Assembly (NCBI GenBank): GCA_021793115.1 | Contig: JAJYTJ010000127.1 | Location: 1 to 10,655 of the forward strand | DNA from: Actinomycetes bacterium | Lineage (GTDB): Bacteria > Actinomycetota > Actinomycetes > Actinomycetales > Cellulomonadaceae | Direction of reading: 5' to 3' | Length of the DNA stretch: 10,655 nt | Part shown: positions 6,198 through 10,655 of the stretch, piece by piece | Position numbering within the stretch: the stretch's first letter is position 1 | Layout: the number at the start of each line of letters is the position of its first letter | Program-made: the position numbers and the translations under genes | The notes under the pieces: generated by a model | Told to the model about the DNA's origin: nothing | What the model saw: the letters and a program-made list of their open reading frames with translations, nothing else | The model's database searches: none

Positions 6198-7211
6198 GTG
6201 GAAGCGGTCCTCGTCATCGTCGTGGTGGCGCTCGCCCTCGGGTTCGACTTCACCAACGGCTTCCACGACGCGGCGAACGCCATCGCCACCTCGGTGTCGA
6301 CGCGCGCGCTGACGCCCCGGGTCGCCCTGGTCATGTCGGCGATCATGAACTTCGCCGGCGCGCTCATCGGCACCGGCGTCGCCGACACGATCGCCCACAG
6401 CATCGTGCAGCTGCCCCAGAACACGTCGTCGGGCAACCACTTCACGCTCGTCATCATCATCTGCGCCCTGCTCGGCGCCATCACGTGGAACCTCATCACG
6501 TGGCGACTGGGGCTGCCCTCGTCGTCCACCCACTCGCTCATCGGCGGTCTCGTGGGGGCCGGCCTGGCCGGCGGCCTCGGGATCTACTGGAAGGCCGTCG
6601 TCGACAAGGTCCTCGTGCCGATGGTGGTGTCCCCGGCCGTCGGTTTCGTCGCGGCCTTCGTCGTCATGGTGGGCGTCCTCTGGCTGGTGCGCCGCAGCGC
6701 GCCGACCCGGACCATGCGGCGCTTCCGCCTCGCCCAGACCGTGTCCGCCGCCGCCATGGCGCTCGGCCATGGCCTGCAGGACGCGCAGAAGACGATGGGC
6801 GTCATCCTGCTGGCGCTCATCGCCAACGGCTGGGCGGCGCCGCACTCGCACATCCCGCTGTGGGTGAAGATCTGCGCCGCCGCGGCCATCTCGGCGGGCA
6901 CCTATTCGGGCGGCTGGCGCATCATGCGCACGCTCGGCCGCAAGATCATCGAGCTCGACCCCGCGCGCGGCTTCGTCGCCGAGTCCGTCTCGGCGCTCGT
7001 GCTGTACGTCATGGCACTGGGCCTCAAGGCGCCTGTGTCGACCACGCACACCATCACCTCGGCGATCATGGGCGTGGGCGCGACGCGGCGGCTGTCCGCG
7101 GTCCGCTGGGGCGTCGCGAAGAACATCGTCGTCGCCTGGGTGCTCACCATCCCGGCGGCCGGCGCGGTCGCCGCACTCCTCTTCGTCGCGCTGCGCCCGC
7201 TCCTCGGCTGA
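6198..7211 (+). CDS. pit: Inorganic phosphate transporter, Pit/PHO4 family
   Basis: A 337-residue integral membrane carrier for phosphate (normally taken up as a metal-phosphate complex with protons). The two inverted family signatures are present: GFDFTNGFHDAANAIATSV (15-33) in the first half and PVSTTHTITSAIMGVG (279-294) in the second. LPSSSTHSLIGGLVG (106-120) and HGLQDAQKTMGVI (191-203) are also family-typical, as is GGWRIMRTLGRKI (238-250). About nine to ten hydrophobic segments can be counted. Length fits the short bacterial form, without the large central loop of E. coli PitA. The GTG at 6198 opens the first helix directly; AAGGAG at 6180-6185 is 12 bases upstream, inside the end of the DUF47 gene. 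It is the second gene of that two-gene unit. Substrate is assigned by family; sulfate transport by some relatives cannot be excluded. Confidence 0.94.
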   Translation: MEAVLVIVVVALALGFDFTNGFHDAANAIATSVSTRALTPRVALVMSAIMNFAGALIGTGVADTIAHSIVQLPQNTSSGNHFTLVIIICALLGAITWNLITWRLGLPSSSTHSLIGGLVGAGLAGGLGIYWKAVVDKVLVPMVVSPAVGFVAAFVVMVGVLWLVRRSAPTRTMRRFRLAQTVSAAAMALGHGLQDAQKTMGVILLALIANGWAAPHSHIPLWVKICAAAAISAGTYSGGWRIMRTLGRKIIELDPARGFVAESVSALVLYVMALGLKAPVSTTHTITSAIMGVGATRRLSAVRWGVAKNIVVAWVLTIPAAGAVAALLFVALRPLLG

Positions 7212-7273
7212 CCGCCCGCTCGGCCGCGCGCCGCCCGGCGCCGCTCGCCGGCCCGTCCGCCGGCCCGCCCGCA

Positions 7274-7322
7274 GATCGGCCGACCGATGGCCCGCGCGCC
7301 GATCGGCCGACCGATGGCCCGC
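7274..7322 (+). repeat. Two-copy 22-bp direct repeat after pit
   Basis: A 22-base sequence beginning GATCGGCCGACCGATGG is present without change at 7274-7295 and 7301-7322, five bases apart (period 27). Each copy contains ATCGG/CCGAT with a four-base loop, so each can form a small hairpin. The spacer 7212-7435 holds no gene that I can see. Confidence 0.8.
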
Positions 7323-7435
7323 CCCTTCCACCGGCGCTGGCCTGCCGCCCGGCTGACGGGCTCCTCGGCGGGCGAACGGCCCGCCCGTCGCCCGACCCTC
7401 CGCCCCCGTGGCCACCCTCGTGGCCGTTCCGGTCG

Positions 7436-7491
7436 CGAGGGCGCCATTCGGCGCGGATCAGGCGCTCGCCGAGCGCGAATGGGCGCCCTCG
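7436..7491. repeat. Inverted-repeat element copy 1 (between convergent genes)
   Basis: CGAGGGCGCCATTCG (7436-7450) pairs with 7476-7491 over 15 bp with one extra base in the right arm. The interior holds GCGCTC/GAGCGC, another hairpin. It lies between the pit gene and the convergent AbiEi/DUF559-type gene, and its right half encodes the last residues of that gene, whose stop (7458-7460) is in the loop. It probably acts as a two-way terminator and is one of three related elements in this window. Confidence 0.65.
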
Positions 7492-8507
7492 TCGAAGGCC
7501 CGACGAGCGGGGGCGCCACGACGCGCGGCCAGCTCGAGGCGGAAGCCGAGGTCGTCCTGACGCAGGTGCGCCGCCACCGCGGCAGGGACCAGACCACGGT
7601 TCGCGAGGTCCCTGGCCGTGTACCGGAGCATCACGGCGCGGCCGGAGGCGAGCACCGCGTTCTGGCGCGCCCGGTCGGCGAAGAGCGCGTCGGGCGAGCC
7701 GTGCGGACCGGCGCCGTCGATCTCGACGAGCAGCCAGCGACCGCGCCGCAGCCGCCATCCCAGGTCGCCCCGCGCGACGATCCGTCCGGCTGCGTCGTAG
7801 ACCGGCACCTGCAACCCGTCCGGCGGGACGCCGGCGTCCACGCACTGGATCCGGGCGAACGTCTCCAGCGGCGACTGGGCGCGCCCGTCGACGAGCCCGA
7901 GCGCGGCGGCGACCCTGGTGGCACCCCGCCTGCCGCACGCGGCGCGTCCCACGTCCCCGAGTGAGCCGGCGCCGATCAGCCGCAGCTGGATCGCCGAGTC
8001 CAGGACCGCCACCCCGCGGTCGCGCCCGAGCTCGCGCACGGCGTGGGCCAGCGCCGCCACGGGAGCCTCCACCTCGAACCCGCCGACGCAGATCGTCGGC
8101 GCCGGCGGCCGGTACCGGCGGACCACCACACCGTCGCGCGGCCGTCGAGCAGATCCGTCGGGGAGCGCCACCTCGGGTCGGATCGTCGTCGGCAGGCCCT
8201 GCACGCCGAGCAGCGCCAGCGCGCACTGCCCGACGGCGACCGCGGTGGGCCAGTAGGCGAGCAGCGCGACGAGGGCCGCGCGCCGGCGGCGGTGGTCCGG
8301 TCCCGAGGGGAGGGAGAGGCCGGCGGCGACGAGCGGCCCGGACAGGTCGAGGACGCCCTGCGTCGGACCCGCGGCGTGTCCGGCGACGACGAGGCGGCGG
8401 CGTCGGTGGCGGTCGAGGCCGTGCTCGTCGCACTGGGCCGCCGAGGCGAGTCCCTCCTGGCGTGCGGCGAGCGCAAGAAGCGGAAGGGGGACGGTGGCGT
8501 GGCGCAC
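7458..8507 (-). CDS. AbiEi-like / DUF559-type protein (helix-turn-helix plus nuclease-like domain)
   Basis: A 349-residue protein of a type common in actinobacteria, with an AbiEi-antitoxin-like N-terminal winged-helix region and a C-terminal DUF559 (Vsr-related, PD-(D/E)xK fold) domain. The N-terminal part reads LPLLALAARQEGLASAAQCDEHG (8-30) and RRRRLVVAG; the middle (75-175) has ALVALLAYWPTAVAVGQCAL and VAVLDSAIQ. The C-terminal core has QSPLETFAR (E215), ARGDLGWRL (D248), LLVEIDGAG (E262, D264) and DRARQNAVLASG (278-289), consistent with a metal-binding nuclease site. I chose the GTG at 8505-8507, the usual family opening; the upstream open frame looks noncoding and the ribosome site is weak (AGG eight bases away). 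No AbiEii-type toxin gene is beside it, so a toxin-antitoxin role is not supported. Actual substrate is unknown. Confidence 0.8.
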   Translation of the reverse strand: MRHATVPLPLLALAARQEGLASAAQCDEHGLDRHRRRRLVVAGHAAGPTQGVLDLSGPLVAAGLSLPSGPDHRRRRAALVALLAYWPTAVAVGQCALALLGVQGLPTTIRPEVALPDGSARRPRDGVVVRRYRPPAPTICVGGFEVEAPVAALAHAVRELGRDRGVAVLDSAIQLRLIGAGSLGDVGRAACGRRGATRVAAALGLVDGRAQSPLETFARIQCVDAGVPPDGLQVPVYDAAGRIVARGDLGWRLRRGRWLLVEIDGAGPHGSPDALFADRARQNAVLASGRAVMLRYTARDLANRGLVPAAVAAHLRQDDLGFRLELAARRGAPARRAFDEGAHSRSASA

Positions 8508-8639
8508 CGCTCGAGCCTGGCGGCCCGCCCGCTGCGGGAGGGCCGCGAGCCGGTCGCCCGGGCGGACCGGGCCGCCGGTCCGGGCTGTGGGCGGCTCAGG
8601 TCCCCGACCGCCGCGGCGCGGCCATTGCGCATGCACCTC
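8508..8639. other. Spacer between the AbiEi/DUF559-type gene and the tandem array
   Basis: I see no gene or clear promoter here. The frame of the downstream gene stays open through it to 8636, but the encoded residues are Arg/Pro/Gly-rich and unlike the rest of that protein, so this is probably an artefact of high GC content. A promoter for the AbiEi/DUF559-type gene should lie here but no TAnnnT box stood out. Confidence 0.4.
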
Positions 8640-8862
8640 GTGTCGACGCCCGCCGGGGCGCCGAGGGCCGGGTGTCTGGGACGGCCGGAGCGCCGAGGGC
8701 CGTGTGTCTGGGACGGCGGGGGCGCCGAGGGCCGGGTGTCAGGGGCGACGGCAGCGCTGACCGCCGGGTGTCAGGGACGGCCGGGGCACCTGGGCCACGT
8801 GTCGGGGGCGACGGCGGCGTCGAGGGGCAGGTGTCTCGGATGACCGGGGCAACGAGCCCGCC
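8640..8862. repeat. 32-bp tandem repeat array, about seven units
   Basis: Units begin with GTGTC at 8640, 8672, 8704, 8736, 8768, 8799 and 8831, so the period is 32 (one unit is 31). The best-conserved units (8640-8735) share GCGCCGAGGGCCG in the second half and a GGGACGGC-type block in the first; later units diverge, and the last is poor. Because 32 is not a multiple of three, the array reads differently in every frame and is unlikely to be coding. There are no unique spacers, so it is not a CRISPR array. It lies upstream of the AbiEi/DUF559-type gene. Confidence 0.85.
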
Positions 8863-8956
8863 GAGCGGCTTCAGCGGGCGACCGGAGCAGCCGGCCCCGG
8901 CGATCTCGCCGAGTCGCGCCGCGCGCGCGATGGCGCTCCGGCCCCCTGCCGGACGC

Positions 8957-9015
8957 ACGAGGGCGTCATGGGGCGCGGTTGGTGCCGCCGAAGGGGGGCG
9001 TCATGGCGCCCTCGT
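8957..9015. repeat. Inverted-repeat element copy 2 (downstream of the kinase gene)
   Basis: ACGAGGGCGTCATG (8957-8970) pairs with CATGGCGCCCTCGT (9002-9015): 14 pairs with one G-T. Inside, GCGG/CCGC can add a small hairpin. It begins 79 bases beyond the stop of the phosphotransferase gene. Its left half shares 23 of the first 25 bases, counted from CGAGGG, with copy 3. Confidence 0.65.
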
Positions 9016-9068
9016 CGGCGCAGCGGGGCACCGGGGTGTCGGACCGGTGGGCTTGTCGGCGCAGCGGG
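9014..9068 (+). repeat. 14-bp direct repeat, 41 bases apart
   Basis: GTCGGCGCAGCGGG occurs at 9014-9027 and again at 9055-9068. The first copy overlaps the end of inverted-repeat copy 2, the second the start of the hairpin next to the kinase stop. It may be the remnant of a small duplication. Confidence 0.55.
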
Positions 9069-9081
9069 CGCCGGGGCGCCC
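9066..9081 (-). terminator. GC palindrome just after the kinase stop codon
   Basis: GGGCGCC and GGCGCCC are separated by two bases (9066-9081), forming a 16-base palindrome that ends 12 bases past the stop of the minus-strand phosphotransferase gene. It could fold as a five-pair stem with a six-base loop. No T-run follows on the minus strand. Confidence 0.4.
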
Positions 9082-9093
9082 GGCATCCTCGGC

Positions 9094-10077
9094 TCAGGGG
9101 GCGAGCCGCCGCGAGCCCAGCCACGCCCGGAGCCGCTGCGCGTGGGCGGCCAGGTAGTCGCCCCGGTCGGCCGGGCCGTGCACGTTCACGACGAGGTTGA
9201 CCTGGCTGAGGACCCGGGCCGCGACCAGGGCGTCGAACAGCTCCGGAGGGATCGCCGGCCAGGGCCGATGGGCCGAGTAGCCGTCGCGGAACGCCTCCAC
9301 CAGGCGCGGCCCGCCGGGGGCGCGACGCAGCGCGACGATGCTGATGGCGAGATCCTGGACGTCGAAGCCCCAGACGACGTCCTGGAAGTCGATCGGCACG
9401 AGCGTCCCGTCGTGGGCGACGACGACGTTGGCCGGCGTCAGGTCGCCGTGCAGCAGGTGCGGCCGGTGCGGTGGGGTGCGCCACAGCTCGTCGAGCGCGG
9501 CCTGGGCCCGGCCGAGCGCGTCCGCGAAGACGTCGTGGAACGGGACGTCCGGCGCGGTCAGGCGGACGGGCAGGCGCCAGTAGAGCACCCGGTCGGCCAC
9601 GAGCACGTCCGGCGGCTCGGCGAGGGCCCATGCGGCGGCGTTCGCATGCAGCTGCGCGGCGAGCCGGCCCAGTGCGGCGGCGGTCGGCGCAGTCAGGCGG
9701 GCGCGCAGGGAGCGTCCCGCCACCCAGTCGAACAGCGCGCAGGTTCGGGGGCTCGCATCGCCGACGGCGACGTCGGTGCCGAAGCCGCCGGCCCTGTTGG
9801 TGCGCAGCGCGGGGACGGCCATGCCGTGCTCCGCGAGCCGGCGGAGCCAGGTGCCCTCCATGTCCAGCGTCCCGTCGGCGTGGATGCGCAGCTGCGCGCC
9901 CACGCGCAAGGCGTGCGTGCCGGAGACGGCGGTGACCCGGAAGACGCTGTTGAAGGAGTGGGCGGCCCGGGCGACGCGGCGGGGGACGAGGTCGTAGTGC
10001 CGCAAGGCCTCCAGTGCGACCTGCCGGACCTCGTCCACGGGGGCATCTTGCCTCCTGCGGGCCCGAGCGCTGTTCAT
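9094..10077 (-). CDS. Phosphotransferase-fold small-molecule kinase (APH family)
   Basis: A 327-residue protein of the aminoglycoside phosphotransferase / homoserine kinase type II-like family, which transfers phosphate from ATP to a small-molecule hydroxyl. The N-lobe has SFNSVFRVTAVSGTHALRVG (41-60), where Arg replaces the usual ATP-binding Lys as in several relatives. The catalytic loop is LLHGDLTPANVV (208-219; D212, N217) and the metal-binding Asp is D230 in PIDFQDVVWGFDVQDLA. The true substrate is unknown, and resistance should not be assumed. The start is unclear: ATG at 10077 lacks a good ribosome site, whereas a GTG at 10036-10038 has AGGAGG 12 bases upstream; tandem rare AGG codons there hint that this is a ribosome site. 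The open frame continues upstream to 10413 through repeats and is probably not coding. It stands alone between repeat-rich spacers. Confidence 0.88.
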   Translation of the reverse strand: MNSARARRRQDAPVDEVRQVALEALRHYDLVPRRVARAAHSFNSVFRVTAVSGTHALRVGAQLRIHADGTLDMEGTWLRRLAEHGMAVPALRTNRAGGFGTDVAVGDASPRTCALFDWVAGRSLRARLTAPTAAALGRLAAQLHANAAAWALAEPPDVLVADRVLYWRLPVRLTAPDVPFHDVFADALGRAQAALDELWRTPPHRPHLLHGDLTPANVVVAHDGTLVPIDFQDVVWGFDVQDLAISIVALRRAPGGPRLVEAFRDGYSAHRPWPAIPPELFDALVAARVLSQVNLVVNVHGPADRGDYLAAHAQRLRAWLGSRRLAP

Positions 10078-10220
10078 CGGTCGGGGCGGCCCGGTCCGCT
10101 CACGTGGCGGTCGTGCGTCGCCGATTCCCGCCAAGGCTCGCCGTGCTGCGAGAGGAGAGGCCGCTGATGTGCGGCGCCGGGGCGCCGACGTGTCACGGAG
10201 CGGCAGGGGGGATGCCCGAC
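10078..10220. other. Repeat-rich spacer upstream of the kinase gene, no gene seen
   Basis: This is the left part of a 417-base spacer between the kinase start and the stop of the next gene (10078-10494). I find no convincing gene, ribosome site or -10 box. It includes GCCGGGGCGCCGA (10176-10188) followed shortly by GTGTC (10190-10194), both pieces of the 32-bp unit seen at 8640-8862, in a different spacing. The rest holds the direct repeats and inverted-repeat copy 3. Confidence 0.5.
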
Positions 10221-10312
10221 GACGGGCGTCCGACGTGGCGGCGACAGACGTGGCGGCGAGAGGGGAAGGCGACGGGCGTCCGACGTGGCGGCGAGAGGGG
10301 AAGGCGACGGGC
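10221..10312 (+). repeat. Nested direct repeats (24-bp and 30-bp)
   Basis: A 24-base sequence starting GACGGGCGTCCGACGTGG is found at 10221-10244 and 10271-10294. Overlapping it, a 30-base sequence starting ACGTGGCGGCGAGAGGGG is found without change at 10248-10277 and 10283-10312 (period 35). The perfect identity suggests recent slippage or duplication. No coding sense is apparent. Confidence 0.85.
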
Positions 10313-10367
10313 TGGTCAGGCGGCGTCCCCGCGAGCCCGCCGTCGCGCCGGCAGCTCGTTGGGCGAC

Positions 10368-10423
10368 CGAGGGCGTCATCGGGCGCTGTTGGCGGCGTCG
10401 ATGCGAGCGCCATGGCGCCCTCG
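10368..10423. repeat. Inverted-repeat element copy 3 (downstream of the last gene)
   Basis: CGAGGGCGTCAT (10368-10379) pairs with ATGGCGCCCTCG (10412-10423): 12 pairs with one G-T. The right arm sits in a perfect 12-base palindrome, GCGCCATGGCGC (10408-10419). It begins 72 bases past the stop of the minus-strand gene at the window edge and resembles copy 2 closely. Confidence 0.65.
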
Positions 10424-10494
10424 CCGGAGAGGCGCGGTGCCAGGGCGCCGTGCTGGTCCCGATCAGCGCTCGCGGGGACGACGACGCCGGCGGG

Positions 10495-10655
10495 TCAGGC
10501 GGTCGGGCGGTGGCGCTCCGTGGCGACCACGCGGGGCCCCACCTCGGTCGCGGCGACGTGCGCGACGAGCATCTCCGCGGTCCGCAGGAACGGGTCCTCC
10601 CGCGGCAGGCCGTCGGCGACGGGTCGGCCGGAGTGCTGCGCGACGACGTCGAGCA
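10495..10655 (-). CDS. C-terminal end of an unidentified protein, cut by window edge
   Basis: Reading the minus strand from the window edge gives about 52 residues ending at a TGA at 10495-10497, beginning LDVVAQHSGRPVADGLPRED and containing PFLRTAEMLVAHVAATEVGP near the end. Third-position GC bias and residue mix look like a real gene. I cannot name the family; the start of the fragment faintly recalls the C-terminus of ClpP proteases but the rest does not fit. The gene is followed by inverted-repeat copy 3. Confidence 0.65.
   Translation of the reverse strand, partial: LDVVAQHSGRPVADGLPREDPFLRTAEMLVAHVAATEVGPRVVATERHRPTA

Noticed and set aside
4211..7415. Minus-strand open frames (531 and 684 codons) opposite the plus-strand genes
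   Set aside because: They are shadows of clear plus-strand genes and show no family motif.
7458..8507. Complete AbiE toxin-antitoxin system
   Set aside because: No AbiEii-like toxin is encoded nearby; the neighbours are a phosphate transporter and an unrelated kinase.
8640..8862. CRISPR array
   Set aside because: The units are contiguous 32-base repeats conserved along their full length. There are no unique spacers and no cas genes.
8640..8862. Repeat protein encoded by the tandem array (recurrent V-S-G-T-A-G-A-P in one frame)
   Set aside because: A 32-base period shifts the frame at each unit, so no single frame gives a regular protein repeat.
5549..9157. Very long plus-strand open frame of about 1,200 codons
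   Set aside because: It runs through DUF47, pit, convergent genes and repeats in the wrong frame, and its translation is Arg/Ala/Pro-rich low complexity. It is a high-GC artefact.
10078..10413. N-terminal extension of the kinase to a start at 10413
   Set aside because: The extra residues are Arg/Ala/Pro/Ser-rich and encoded by tandem duplications and inverted-repeat copy 3, unlike any kinase N-terminus.

Overview
The window is very GC-rich, with strong G/C preference at third codon positions, GTG starts on several genes and short TAnnnT-type -10 boxes. This points to a high-GC actinobacterium. The gene families and their styles (actinobacterial NERD-type protein, AbiEi/DUF559-type protein, TasA-like protein, DUF47-Pit pair) suggest Micrococcales, perhaps near Cellulomonas. 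That placement is inference, not a database result.

Left block (1-3092, minus strand): a membrane-bound GGDEF-EAL protein with intact-looking motifs for making, sensing and degrading c-di-GMP is followed by a secreted TasA/CalY-like protein with a SipW-type signal peptide. The first codons of another gene follow 11 bases later and run off the window; a SipW-type signal peptidase is a guess from position. This may link a second-messenger enzyme to a cell-surface fibre or matrix protein.

Middle block (3197-7211, plus strand): msrB (methionine-R-sulfoxide reductase); a NERD-domain protein whose nuclease residues look substituted; an unrecognised 217-residue protein; then a tight two-gene unit of a DUF47/PhoU-like accessory protein and a Pit-type phosphate transporter, 6 bases apart. 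Strong hairpins separate msrB from the NERD gene and the NERD gene from the next. The 358-base gap before the phosphate unit holds two promoter-like boxes, a foldable region (11-bp closing stem around three small hairpins) and another hairpin.

Right block (7212-10655, minus strand): an AbiEi/DUF559-type protein, an aminoglycoside-phosphotransferase-fold kinase, and the C-terminal end of an unrecognised gene. The spacers are long and full of repeats: a 32-bp tandem array of about seven units, three copies of a 56-59-base imperfect inverted repeat each at or just beyond the stop codon of a minus-strand gene, and several short direct repeats. No tRNA, rRNA, CRISPR array, transposase or phage gene is visible.

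No clear new multi-gene system is present. The best leads are the possible structured RNA before the phosphate genes, the dispersed inverted-repeat family and the helically phased tandem array.
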